The position numbers were made by a program, and so were the translations under genes. From Bacillota bacterium (GTDB lineage Bacteria; Bacillota; Clostridia; Oscillospirales; Oscillospiraceae): a stretch of DNA of 64,000 bases. Location: NCBI GenBank assembly GCA_023402075.1, contig JAEXCS010000028.1, positions 1 to 64,000 of the forward strand, read 5' to 3'. Position 1 is the stretch's first letter, and every line of letters begins with the position of its first letter. This document shows, one piece after another, positions 17,330 to 25,519 of this stretch. The notes beneath the pieces were generated by a model. That model worked only from the letters and a program-made list of their open reading frames with translations, had not been told where the DNA came from and made no database searches.

Positions 17330-18177
17330 ACTCGCTTTTCCCCCTTTACCAGAAACAGAATGATATCCTCAAGACTGGGCCGGTCCACCGGCAGCGAAGC
17401 GGGAACCAAGCTCCGCTTTACCAGTGCCCGCACACCGTAGGGCGACTCCTCCACGCCCAGCACCGCCCCCTCGGGCAACTCGGAAAGGCGGCTTTTGTTG
17501 CAGGCAAGAATGCCGTATTCGTCCCGCAGAGCGTCTTTTTCCATGGAGAACCGCAGACGGCCCCTGTGGAGAAACGCGATGTAATCGCACAGCTTTTCAA
17601 GATCGCTGACAATGTGGGAGGAGATAAGAATGGAGTGGGTTTCGTCCCGGGTAAACTCGGAAAAAATTTGCAGAATCTCATCCCGCACAATGGGGTCAAG
17701 CCCGCTGGTGGCCTCGTCCAGAATCAAAAGCTTCGGGCTGTGACTCAGCGCCACGGCAATGGCCAGCTTCATGGTCATGCCCCGGGAGTAGTCCTTAAAC
17801 GCCTTTTTTAAAGGAAGGCCAAAGCGCTTTAAAAATTCGTCGTAGGCCGCCGCGTTCCAGCGCTGATAGGTGTCCGCCATGATGAGGCCCACCTGCCGGG
17901 CATTCAGCGTTTCGGGAAAATGGGCTTCGTCCAGCACAATGCCAACGTCCTCCTTCACCCGATGAAATTCCGGGCTTTGGTTATCCACCCCCAGCACGCG
18001 GATTTCGCCGCTGTCGGGCCGCAGAGCGCCCATGATCAGGCGGATGGCTGTGGTTTTTCCCGCTCCGTTTTCTCCCACCAGTCCGCAGATGCCCCCCTGA
18101 GGAAGCACAAGGCTTAAATCCTGTATGGCAAAGTCGCCCAAGCGCTTGTTCACATTCTTTATTTCAATCGCATCCAT
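17326..18177 (-). CDS. ABC transporter ATP-binding protein (YtrB-like)
   Basis: ATPase of 283 residues. Walker A is GENGAGKTTA near residue 36. Then come the signature variant YSRGMTMKLAIAVALS, Walker B LLILDEATSGLDP and the switch ILISSHIVSD. The C-terminal 70 residues are the accessory part usual in drug/envelope-type exporters. It starts at 18177 with GAGGGGGAATAAACC, four bases after the regulator gene, and is translationally coupled to the permease. Confidence 0.92.
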   Translation of the reverse strand: MDAIEIKNVNKRLGDFAIQDLSLVLPQGGICGLVGENGAGKTTAIRLIMGALRPDSGEIRVLGVDNQSPEFHRVKEDVGIVLDEAHFPETLNARQVGLIMADTYQRWNAAAYDEFLKRFGLPLKKAFKDYSRGMTMKLAIAVALSHSPKLLILDEATSGLDPIVRDEILQIFSEFTRDETHSILISSHIVSDLEKLCDYIAFLHRGRLRFSMEKDALRDEYGILACNKSRLSELPEGAVLGVEESPYGVRALVKRSLVPASLPVDRPSLEDIILFLVKGEKRV

Positions 18178-18180
18178 GGT

Positions 18181-18555
18181 TTATTCCCCCTCTAAAATGA
18201 TCCGCAGCATTGAGACAAGCTCCCCGTCCGTGACGCGGCAGCTTCCCGCAAGGTCTGCTGCGGCCTGCAAATGGCCTTCAATTTCCCGCAGGCGGCTCTC
18301 CCGAATCAGCTCTGTATTCTGCTCCGCCACAAAGCAGCCCTTGCCGGCCACCGTGTAAACAAAGCCCTCCGCTTCCAGCTCGTCATAAGCACGCTTGGTG
18401 GTGATGACGGAGATGCGCAGGTCCTTTGCCAGCGCACGGATAGAGGGCAGCGCCGCCCCCTGTTCCAATGTTCCCGCCACGACCTGATCCCGAATCTGTG
18501 CGGCAATCTGCTCGTAAATGGGTGCGCCGGAGGAATTGCTCAATAAAATTTCCAA
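18181..18555 (-). CDS. YtrA-subfamily GntR repressor
   Basis: Short GntR regulator, 124 residues, with the pattern of the YtrA group: start EILLSNSSGAPIYEQIAAQI, winged helix to about residue 75 (LPSIRALAKDLRISVITTKR), and a short helical dimerisation tail with no ligand domain. The start is a TTG at 18555 preceded by GAGGTGATTACAGC. The longer frame to 18639 would run through the promoter. It is first gene of its operon and likely autoregulatory through the repeats at 18573-18599. Confidence 0.9.
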   Translation of the reverse strand: MEILLSNSSGAPIYEQIAAQIRDQVVAGTLEQGAALPSIRALAKDLRISVITTKRAYDELEAEGFVYTVAGKGCFVAEQNTELIRESRLREIEGHLQAAADLAGSCRVTDGELVSMLRIILEGE

Positions 18556-18572
18556 GCTGTAATCACCTCGCA

Positions 18573-18599
18573 TACTGTTCATATACAGTATATACAGTA
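18573..18599 (-). promoter_or_regulatory. Operator of the YtrA-type operon
   Basis: Inverted repeat TACTGT-N6-ACAGTA (18573-18590) plus a third half-site, ACAGTA (18594-18599). It overlaps the -10 box and start point, fitting autorepression. Confidence 0.7.
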
Positions 18600-18614
18600 A
18601 AGCAAAAATGTCAA
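18587..18614 (-). promoter_or_regulatory. Promoter of the YtrA-type operon
   Basis: Minus strand TTGACA (18614-18609), 16-base spacer, TATACT (18592-18587). Confidence 0.8.
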
Positions 18615-18672
18615 GAGAAAATTCAGAATGAGCAGGCAATTTTGCCCAGCCGGAGAATCGGTGGGGAAAACA

Positions 18673-18702
18673 CTGTCAAAGCTGTGGAAACTATGGTACA
18701 AT
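18673..18702 (+). promoter_or_regulatory. Promoter of the LRR/VWA/AAA operon
   Basis: CTGTCA (18673-18678), 18-base spacer, extended -10 TGG-TACAAT (18697-18702). It diverges from the YtrA-type promoter. Confidence 0.6.
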
Positions 18703-18799
18703 GTCGGCGTTGCAGGCGCATGCCTGCTTGAATTGCAGATATTTTGGCGGCGCTTTGCGCCCCCAGGGAGTATAGGCTGGGATGGAAAGGGGCATGGGC

Positions 18800-19771
18800 A
18801 TGGAAACGGAGATGGGAGAGAGTGCGCTGACGCTCTGGTGGAAGCCCTCATCCGATGGGGTCGAAGTGACGGCCGTGACCTCGGGCGAAAAGCACGTTTT
18901 CCTGCCGGAACGGGTTCAAAATCTTCCGGTGATGGCGCTGGGCCACCATGCTTTTTCACCCAGCCGTCCCGCGCCCGAGGGGACGCCCCTGCGCATTGTC
19001 TGCGGCGGGGGAGAGCCGGGGGACGATTCACGGGGAATCGAGTCTGTGACGCTTCCGCCCACGCTGCGGCGGGTGGGTGATTACGCGTTTTACAACTGCT
19101 CTGCCCTGAAAGCGCTGCACCTTGCGGAGCCGGTGGACGATTGGGGCAGCGGCGTGTTTATGAACTGCGCCGATCTGCGCCGATTTTTTATCCGTGCACG
19201 GGACGGCAGGGCGGAAAGTCTTGCCTATGTTACAAGCGAACTGACCACGGAGCTGGACGTAAGTGTAAGCTATCCCGACGGAGGGACGGCGCGGCTTATT
19301 TTCCCGGAGTACCGGGAAGTATTAGAGGAAAACGCCCCGGCCCACCACTTTGATTTTCACCTCTATGGTTCGGGCTATCCTTATCGCCATGCGTTCCGAA
19401 ACCGGGCGCTGTCCCTTCAGGAGTATGACCGGCTGTTTCCCGGCCTTTTGGAGAAGGAGTACGACCCAAACTGCGCCCTTCGCCTTGCGTGGCACCGGCT
19501 GCGCATGCCCCGGGAGCTGACGGAGCAGGCGGGAGAGCACTACTTGACGTATTTGAAGAGCCGGACGGGGGACGTGCTGGCATGGCTTCTTGAAGAGCGG
19601 AACAGCAGGGGTCTTGCGTGGTTCCTGCCCCTGAGCGGCGCGGACGCCGCCGCTTTGCGCACGGCGGCGGAGTCAGCCCGGCAGATGGGGCTTACGGAGC
19701 CGCTGGCGCTGCTGCTGGAGAGCCTGCGGGAAAAACCCTCCGGAGGGCTTCATAAATCATTTGACTTGTAA
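18800..19771 (+). CDS. Leucine-rich-repeat (BspA-type) cytoplasmic protein
   Basis: Protein of 323 residues from the ATG at 18800, which has AAAGGGG at good spacing; ATGs at 18782 and 18794 are also in frame. The N-terminal third contains a degenerate BspA-type leucine-rich repeat (LRR_5): ESVTLPPTLRRVGDYAFYNC, then SALKALHLAEPV. No signal peptide or membrane segment is seen. The remainder (about 120-323) is not recognised. It is followed at 12 bases by the VWA protein and is probably part of the same complex or pathway. The function is unknown. Confidence 0.7.
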   Translation: METEMGESALTLWWKPSSDGVEVTAVTSGEKHVFLPERVQNLPVMALGHHAFSPSRPAPEGTPLRIVCGGGEPGDDSRGIESVTLPPTLRRVGDYAFYNCSALKALHLAEPVDDWGSGVFMNCADLRRFFIRARDGRAESLAYVTSELTTELDVSVSYPDGGTARLIFPEYREVLEENAPAHHFDFHLYGSGYPYRHAFRNRALSLQEYDRLFPGLLEKEYDPNCALRLAWHRLRMPRELTEQAGEHYLTYLKSRTGDVLAWLLEERNSRGLAWFLPLSGADAAALRTAAESARQMGLTEPLALLLESLREKPSGGLHKSFDL

Positions 19772-19783
19772 GGGGGCGGCGCT

Positions 19784-21178
19784 GTGGCGGAGAAGAGGAC
19801 GCGGGAGGAAATCGGGCTTGAAATTTTGCGGGCGGCCCAGAGCGAGCTGTATTTGAATTTCCCCTATCTGGATGCGGCGCTGAGCGGGCTTGCCTTTCGC
19901 CCGGCGAGTGGGATGACGCTGGCCATTGCCACTGACGGGGAAATACTGTATTACGATGCGGACTACCTCTCCGAGCGCTTTTTGCGGGGCGCGGAGAGCA
20001 TCAACCGGGCATACCTCCACACGATTCTCCATTGCCTGCTCAGGCACCTTGCCAAAAAGCAGGGACGGGAACCGGAGCTGTGGGATTTGAGCTGCGACGT
20101 TGCCGTGGAAAGTATTTTGGACGGACTAGGTAGTCCCTGCCTTGGAATTGCCCCCGCGCCCATGCGCCGCAGCCTGTATGGAAGCCTACGGGAGCATATG
20201 AAGGTACTCACCGCCGAAGGAATTTACCGGGAGCTTTTGCGTCGGGACCTTCCGGAATACGAGCGGGCGCGGTTCCAGCGGGAATTTTTTGCCGATGACC
20301 ACGGACTTTGGGACCCGCAGGGAAAGAAGGATCAGGAGCGCAATGAGCGTCAGGATCAGAAGTGGCGCACCGCGTCAGAGCGGGCGCAGACGGGGATGGA
20401 AACGGTGCTGGCGGGCAGGGCCGTGGGCGGCGAGGCGGTGTACGAGCAGGTGAAGGTGGCAAACCGTCCGGGCGTTGACTACCGGGCCTTTCTCAAACGG
20501 TTTGCCGTCCCCCGGGAGGTGCAGGGCGTGGACGCGGACGGCTTTGATTACGGCTTCTATGCTTACGGCCTGCGGCTTTACGGGAATCTTCCTCTGGTAG
20601 AGCCGCCGGAGACGCGGGAGGAAAAGCGCATCGAGGATTTTGTCATCGCAATCGACACGTCCATGTCTACCTCCGGGGAGCTGGTGCGGCAGTTTCTTTC
20701 CGCCACCTATTCGATTCTCAAGAGCACGGAAACCTTTTCCACCCGGGTGAACATTCGGGTCATCCAATGCGATGACCGGGTGCGGGATGATACAGTTCTC
20801 CATGACTTAAAGGATTTAAAAGCCTATATGGAGGACTTTCACCTCATCGGCGGCAGCGCCACAGACTTTCGCCCGGTGTTTTCTCATGTGGAGGAGCTGC
20901 GCGCCGCCGGGGAGATGGCGGGCCTTCGGGGCCTGATTTATTTTACCGACGGGATGGGCCGGTATCCCGAAAAGCGCCCGCCCTATGAAGCGGCGTTTGT
21001 GATGCCGGAGGACCCCGCGCTGCCGATGGATACGCCGCCATGGGCCATCCGTCTGACGCTGACGGAGCAGGAGCTGGAAACCGCCGCGCATCAGGCGGAG
21101 AAGGCGGCGCAAACGGAGAAACCCGGCGAAGCGGACGGACGGGATGAGGATGACCTTCTGGAACTGCCGGAGCTGTAA
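19784..21178 (+). CDS. VWA-like protein with metallopeptidase-like N-terminus (DUF2201)
   Basis: A 464-residue protein. The N-terminal half looks like the putative metallopeptidase DUF2201_N: RAYLHTILHCLLRHLAKK (HTILH pattern near residue 85), then WDLSCDVAVESIL. The C-terminal half is a VWA-like domain with the metal-ion-dependent adhesion site DTSMS in DFVIAIDTSMSTSGELVRQF (near 285), then RGLIYFTDGMG. The tail is acidic. GTG start with AAGGGGGCG. Such proteins pair with MoxR-like AAA ATPases, as here, and are thought to act as chaperone or metal-insertion systems; the client is unknown. Confidence 0.85.
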   Translation: MAEKRTREEIGLEILRAAQSELYLNFPYLDAALSGLAFRPASGMTLAIATDGEILYYDADYLSERFLRGAESINRAYLHTILHCLLRHLAKKQGREPELWDLSCDVAVESILDGLGSPCLGIAPAPMRRSLYGSLREHMKVLTAEGIYRELLRRDLPEYERARFQREFFADDHGLWDPQGKKDQERNERQDQKWRTASERAQTGMETVLAGRAVGGEAVYEQVKVANRPGVDYRAFLKRFAVPREVQGVDADGFDYGFYAYGLRLYGNLPLVEPPETREEKRIEDFVIAIDTSMSTSGELVRQFLSATYSILKSTETFSTRVNIRVIQCDDRVRDDTVLHDLKDLKAYMEDFHLIGGSATDFRPVFSHVEELRAAGEMAGLRGLIYFTDGMGRYPEKRPPYEAAFVMPEDPALPMDTPPWAIRLTLTEQELETAAHQAEKAAQTEKPGEADGRDEDDLLELPEL

Positions 21179-21190
21179 GGAGACGGACAA

Positions 21191-22702
21191 ATGAACATCA
21201 AACAGGCGAAAGAAGAGCTTACAAACACACTGCGGGCATACCTTGCCAAGGATGGGCTAGGGAACTACCTGATTCCTGCCAACCGCCAGCGGCCGGTGCT
21301 GCTGATGGGCCCTCCGGGGATTGGTAAAACTCAAATTATGGAGCAGATTGCGGCGGAGACGGGGGTGGGCCTGGTGTCTTACACCATTACCCATCACACT
21401 CGCCAAAGCGCCGTGGGGCTGCCCTTTATCGAAAAGCGGACCTATAACGGGCAGGAGTTTTCCGTCACGGAGTATACCATGAGTGAGATTCTCGCTTCGG
21501 TGTATAACCTGATGGAGCAAACCGGCCTGCAAGAGGGGATTTTGTTTCTGGATGAGATCAACTGCGTCAGCGAGACGCTGGCCCCCATGATGCTGCAATT
21601 TTTGCAGAACAAGACCTTCGGAAACCAGAAGTTGCCGGAGGGGTGGCTGATTGCGGCGGCAGGGAATCCCCCGGAATACAACCGCTCTGTCCGGGACTTT
21701 GACGTGGTGACGCTGGACCGGGTGAAGCGCATGGACATTGAGGAGGATTTTGCCGTTTGGAAGGAATACGCCCGCCGCAGAGGCCTTCACGGGGCGGTTT
21801 TGTCGTATCTTGACAGCAAGCGGGAGAATTTTTACCGCATTGAAACCACAGTGGATGGCATGCAGTTTGCCACCGCCCGGGGCTGGGAGGATTTGAGCGA
21901 ACTGCTCTATGCCTATGAAACGCTGGGTCTGCGGGCCGGGGCCGAGGTGGTGGGCCAGTATATCCGGATGCCCCGCATCGCCCGGGATTTTGCCGGATAT
22001 CTGGAGCTTTACGCCAAGTATCAGCGCACATGGCGGGTGGACGAAATTTTGGAGGGAAAGTGGGCCGCCGTGTCCGTTTCCGAGCTGCGCACCGCCCCCT
22101 TTGACGAAAAGCTGTCGGTGCTGGGTCTGCTGCTGGGCCGTCTTAGCGGGGAGGCGAACCGCGCCCGCACGCAGGACGCGCTGACGGAACTGCTCCACGC
22201 CGACCTCACCGACTTCAAGGCCCGCCTTGCGGCGGGAACCGGGGCGGCAGAGGCTTTGCTGGCGCTGGAGGATGCCCGCCGGGAGGCCATGCGCCGCGCA
22301 GCCGCCGCCGGGCAGACGGACAAGGAGCGCCGCAGTCTGGAGCAGAGAGAGCTGAATGCCTTGGTTCGCTATCGGCAGGGCTTGGCGGACAAGGGTGTGA
22401 CTGATGAAAAGGCCATGGACGCGGTAAGGGAATGGTTTGGGGCGGAAGTGAAGGCCCGGGCCGCGGCCGCCGAAGAGACTGGCCGCCGCTTTGACAATGT
22501 GTTCCGCTTTTTGGAGGAAGCCTTCGGTGATTCGCAGGAGCTGGTGGTCTTTGTGACGGAGATCACCGCCGGGTACGATACCTCCTGGTTTGTGGAGCAG
22601 TTTGGCTGCGAAGCCTACTACCGCCACAACAAAGAACTGCTGCTTGATGACCGCCGCGCGCGGCTTCGCCGGGAGATTGCAGAGGAGCGGTCTTCAGAGT
22701 AA
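21191..22702 (+). CDS. MoxR-like AAA ATPase (AAA_5 type)
   Basis: A 503-residue ATPase. Walker A is GPPGIGKT in LLMGPPGIGKTQIMEQIA (near residue 37-44). Walker B is GILFLDEINCVSE near 115-125; sensor I is in WLIAAAGNPPEYNRSVRDFD. The C-terminal 250 residues are helical and charged, longer than in classical MoxR. It starts 12 bases after the VWA gene with GGAGACGGACAA. The pair is probably a functional unit in which the ATPase remodels the VWA partner and client. A strong terminator follows. Confidence 0.88.
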   Translation: MNIKQAKEELTNTLRAYLAKDGLGNYLIPANRQRPVLLMGPPGIGKTQIMEQIAAETGVGLVSYTITHHTRQSAVGLPFIEKRTYNGQEFSVTEYTMSEILASVYNLMEQTGLQEGILFLDEINCVSETLAPMMLQFLQNKTFGNQKLPEGWLIAAAGNPPEYNRSVRDFDVVTLDRVKRMDIEEDFAVWKEYARRRGLHGAVLSYLDSKRENFYRIETTVDGMQFATARGWEDLSELLYAYETLGLRAGAEVVGQYIRMPRIARDFAGYLELYAKYQRTWRVDEILEGKWAAVSVSELRTAPFDEKLSVLGLLLGRLSGEANRARTQDALTELLHADLTDFKARLAAGTGAAEALLALEDARREAMRRAAAAGQTDKERRSLEQRELNALVRYRQGLADKGVTDEKAMDAVREWFGAEVKARAAAAEETGRRFDNVFRFLEEAFGDSQELVVFVTEITAGYDTSWFVEQFGCEAYYRHNKELLLDDRRARLRREIAEERSSE

Positions 22703-22704
22703 AT

Positions 22705-22746
22705 AAAATCACCGGAAACCCGGCGTGTCGGGTTTTCGGTGATTTT
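22705..22746 (+). terminator. Terminator after the AAA ATPase gene
   Basis: AAAATCACCG (22705-22714) pairs with CGGTGATTTT (22737-22746), with inner AACCCG/CGGGTT arms, ending in a T-run. Confidence 0.9.
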
Positions 22747-22837
22747 GCGTGAAAGCACGCACGCGTGTGGCGTTTGAAATGGCGTTCCACTTTCAAACGT
22801 AGGCTGTTAAGAAAGGGCGCAAACAGAGAATTTTTCC

Positions 22838-22866
22838 TTGACAGACAGGGGACTCGCGCCTATAAT
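22838..22866 (+). promoter_or_regulatory. Consensus promoter of the efflux operon
   Basis: Perfect TTGACA (22838-22843), 17-base spacer, perfect TATAAT (22861-22866). Such a strong promoter is expected to be tightly repressed. Confidence 0.92.
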
Positions 22867-22874
22867 AAACATCT

Positions 22875-22890
22875 CCGACCGAACGGTCGG
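22875..22890 (+). promoter_or_regulatory. TetR-type operator
   Basis: CCGACCG-AA-CGGTCGG is a perfect inverted repeat beginning just after the predicted start point. It resembles operators of TetR repressors of efflux genes. The TetR protein at 28634 is the probable binder. Confidence 0.8.
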
Positions 22891-22945
22891 TCGGTGACTT
22901 AGCAAATACTAACTTTGCGCCTCGCGCAGATAAAAGGAGATCTGT

Positions 22946-24268
22946 ATGAAACGAACTTTCGCGCTGCTATTGGCAGCCCTGCTGACAATGGCCGCCGCGC
23001 TGCCAGTGCTGGCAGACGACCGTGTTCAGCCTCCGGCAGAGCCGACCGCGTCTTCCTCCGCCCAACCGGGTGCGGTGGAGACGGATGCGCCGCCTGCAGC
23101 TTCTTCCGGGCAGACGGATGCAGCAGGACCGGATATTGATCCGGACGGCTCCGCATCTTCGCAGACGGAAGATGCGGCGGCCCCTGTATTGGGAATTCTT
23201 GCGGCGGACAGCCTGCAAAGCGATTCTCTGACGGCGGCGAACACTGCCGACACGGTGCACTTTGAAAGCCTGCGCAAGGCGATGGAGAAGTACAACTATA
23301 CGGTGCTCTCTCTGCAGGGGCAGATTAAAGACGTTTCAGACACCACGGTGTCATTGGACGGCGGAATTGATGCGCTTCAAGCGATGGCAAGGCAGCTGAA
23401 TGACGCTCGGAGTGATCTGGCTGCTACGGATTCGCTGTACATCGCGCTGTATGCAACGCAAATGCTGGTGGAGTCACAGATCAGCCAGATGATGGGCTCG
23501 CGCAGCAGCGTATTTGATAGCACGGAGTCTGCAAAGAATTCTTTGCAGGACGGCATCAACCAACTTATTCGGGGCGCGGAGACGCTGTATGTGGCTCTGG
23601 CGGCCATGGAGGACGGATTGGACGCCATGAACCGGGGCCTTGATTCGCTGAACCGGGCTGTGGCAATCACGGAAAAGCAGCAGGCGCTGGGCATGGCCTC
23701 CGCCTATGACGTGGAGAAAATGAACCACCAGCGAGATCAGCTGCAAAGCCAGCTGGAAACCCTGAAATACCAGATTGCATCCAACAAGGTCACGCTGGAG
23801 GGAATGTGCGGCATGGCGCTCAAGGGCACCGTTCATCTGGCAGATCTGCCCATGCCCACTCAGGCGGAGCTGGACGCGGTGAATTACGACAAGCAGCTCA
23901 ATACCGCCATGAACCGCAATGTGGACGTGATGAATGCCCAGCTCTCCTATAATTCCAAAACCAGCGGCGCCAATAAAAACGCCCTGAACGGCGCCAAGAG
24001 CGATTTTGCCTCCAAATTCAAGGGGGTGTGTCTGGCTATCCCGGAGAACGTCCGGCTGGTGAGCGCCGCCCAGGAGACGGTGGACTTCCAACAGAGAAGC
24101 TTTGACATTGTCGCGAAGAAATACGAGCTGGGAATGGCGTCCCACGAGGAATATCTGGCCGCCAAGGGAGAACTGGACAGCGCGGGGGACGATTTGAAGA
24201 CCGCAAATAGAAACCTGTTTTCCGCCTATCGCGCCTATGTCAACGCCACCCAATACGGCCTTGTCTGA
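22946..24268 (+). CDS. TolC-family protein
   Basis: A 440-residue exported protein. The signal peptide (1-23, ends PVLADD) is followed by an Ala/Ser/Pro-rich linker (to about 95), then long amphipathic helices with the outer-membrane-efflux repeat look (DVEKMNHQRDQLQSQLETLK; ELGMASHEEYLAAKGELDSA near the C-terminus). In Gram-negatives TolC forms the outer-membrane duct. In a presumed monoderm the helices could make a peptidoglycan-spanning tube or a scaffold for the adaptor. Start ATG with AAAGGAGATCTGT. First gene of the TetR-controlled operon. Confidence 0.8.
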   Translation: MKRTFALLLAALLTMAAALPVLADDRVQPPAEPTASSSAQPGAVETDAPPAASSGQTDAAGPDIDPDGSASSQTEDAAAPVLGILAADSLQSDSLTAANTADTVHFESLRKAMEKYNYTVLSLQGQIKDVSDTTVSLDGGIDALQAMARQLNDARSDLAATDSLYIALYATQMLVESQISQMMGSRSSVFDSTESAKNSLQDGINQLIRGAETLYVALAAMEDGLDAMNRGLDSLNRAVAITEKQQALGMASAYDVEKMNHQRDQLQSQLETLKYQIASNKVTLEGMCGMALKGTVHLADLPMPTQAELDAVNYDKQLNTAMNRNVDVMNAQLSYNSKTSGANKNALNGAKSDFASKFKGVCLAIPENVRLVSAAQETVDFQQRSFDIVAKKYELGMASHEEYLAAKGELDSAGDDLKTANRNLFSAYRAYVNATQYGLV

Positions 24269-24295
24269 GGCCGGATACATATAAAGGAGAATACG

Positions 24296-25519
24296 ATGAA
24301 GATCAAAGCTTTTTCCGCGCTGCTGACAGCGGCACTGCTGCTGGGTACATTGACGGGCTGCGGCCAGGCGGGTGATTCCTCCACAGAGGAGGAAAAAGGC
24401 ACCGCTGTGGAGATCCAAACGGTGGAGCTGGGCGACATCGCCACGGAGAGCACTGTCACCGGCAGCGTCACTGCCAACCGCAACGTGCCGGTTTTAAGCA
24501 AGGTTTCATGCAAGGTTAAAAGCGTGACGGCCAAGGCAGGCGATACCGTGGAAGCCGGGGCGGCGCTGTATACGCTGGACACCGCCGATCTGCGGGACAC
24601 CTACGGCAGTGCGCTGGAAACCTATTCCGGCACTCGGGAGCTTCTGGATGAACAGGTTCGTCAGGCGCAGGAGTCTTATACCAATCTTCAGGCTCTTTTT
24701 GAGCTGGGGGCGGTAAGTCAAAACCAGCTCGATCAGGCGAAGCTTGGCGCGCTGCAGGCGGAAAACGCCCGCAAGAGCACCCTGACCCAGATGGGGCTGG
24801 ACGATGTGTGGGACATTTTGAACAGCCCCACCGTCACGGCGCCCATCGCAGGAACCGTTTCCAGCGTCAGCGTGACGGCCGGCGTGGCCGTGGGTCCCGG
24901 AACCGTGGGGGCGGTGATTTCGGAGATCGGACGTCCTCAGGTGGTGGTAAACGTCTCGGAAACGCTGCAGCCCTCCATCGGTGTGGGAGACATTGTGGAA
25001 ATCAACATTCCCTCCGTGGGAGAGACGGCGGTGCAGGGAACGGTGGCCTCCGTGGCTTCCGCCGCCAGCCTGCCCTCTGCATTGTATGAGGTACATATCG
25101 ATTTGCCCAAGGATATGAAAGTTTCCATCGGCATGTTTGCCCGGGCCACCTTCCGCACCGATTCCCGGACGGGTACGGTACTCATTCCCACGGAAGCAAT
25201 TCTCACCGGAGAGGACGGAAGCCAGTCCGTCTACGTGGTGGACGCAGATATGGCTTATCAGGTGAGCGTGACGACCGGCCTTGTGGGCGAGAAGGAGACG
25301 GAGATTACCTCCGGGCTTCACGGCGGCGAACAGCTTGTGACCCGGGGACAGAGCTATCTCAGCGACGGAAACCCCGTCCGCGTCACCAATGCCCCGGCGC
25401 CGGAGGTTGGCGGGGACTCCTCCGGCGCGGACGTCTCCGGTGCTGAAAGCGGCGCGGCTTCCTCTGGTGCGGCGGCTTCTCAGGCGGCGGCCCAAAGCGC
25501 GGAGGGCAAGGCGGAATGA
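24296..25519 (+). CDS. HlyD/RND-type efflux adaptor lipoprotein
   Basis: Membrane-fusion (adaptor) protein, 407 residues, with lipobox TLTGC (cysteine 22). After it come a barrel-sandwich half (VLSKVSCKVKSVTAKAGDTV), a helical hairpin (about 100-160) and the second half (VTAPIAGTVSSVSVTAGVAV). The rest is a beta-barrel and membrane-proximal domain and a Gly/Ala/Ser-rich tail. It links the RND pump to its TolC partner. The stop overlaps the pump start by four bases. Confidence 0.9.
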   Translation: MKIKAFSALLTAALLLGTLTGCGQAGDSSTEEEKGTAVEIQTVELGDIATESTVTGSVTANRNVPVLSKVSCKVKSVTAKAGDTVEAGAALYTLDTADLRDTYGSALETYSGTRELLDEQVRQAQESYTNLQALFELGAVSQNQLDQAKLGALQAENARKSTLTQMGLDDVWDILNSPTVTAPIAGTVSSVSVTAGVAVGPGTVGAVISEIGRPQVVVNVSETLQPSIGVGDIVEINIPSVGETAVQGTVASVASAASLPSALYEVHIDLPKDMKVSIGMFARATFRTDSRTGTVLIPTEAILTGEDGSQSVYVVDADMAYQVSVTTGLVGEKETEITSGLHGGEQLVTRGQSYLSDGNPVRVTNAPAPEVGGDSSGADVSGAESGAASSGAAASQAAAQSAEGKAE

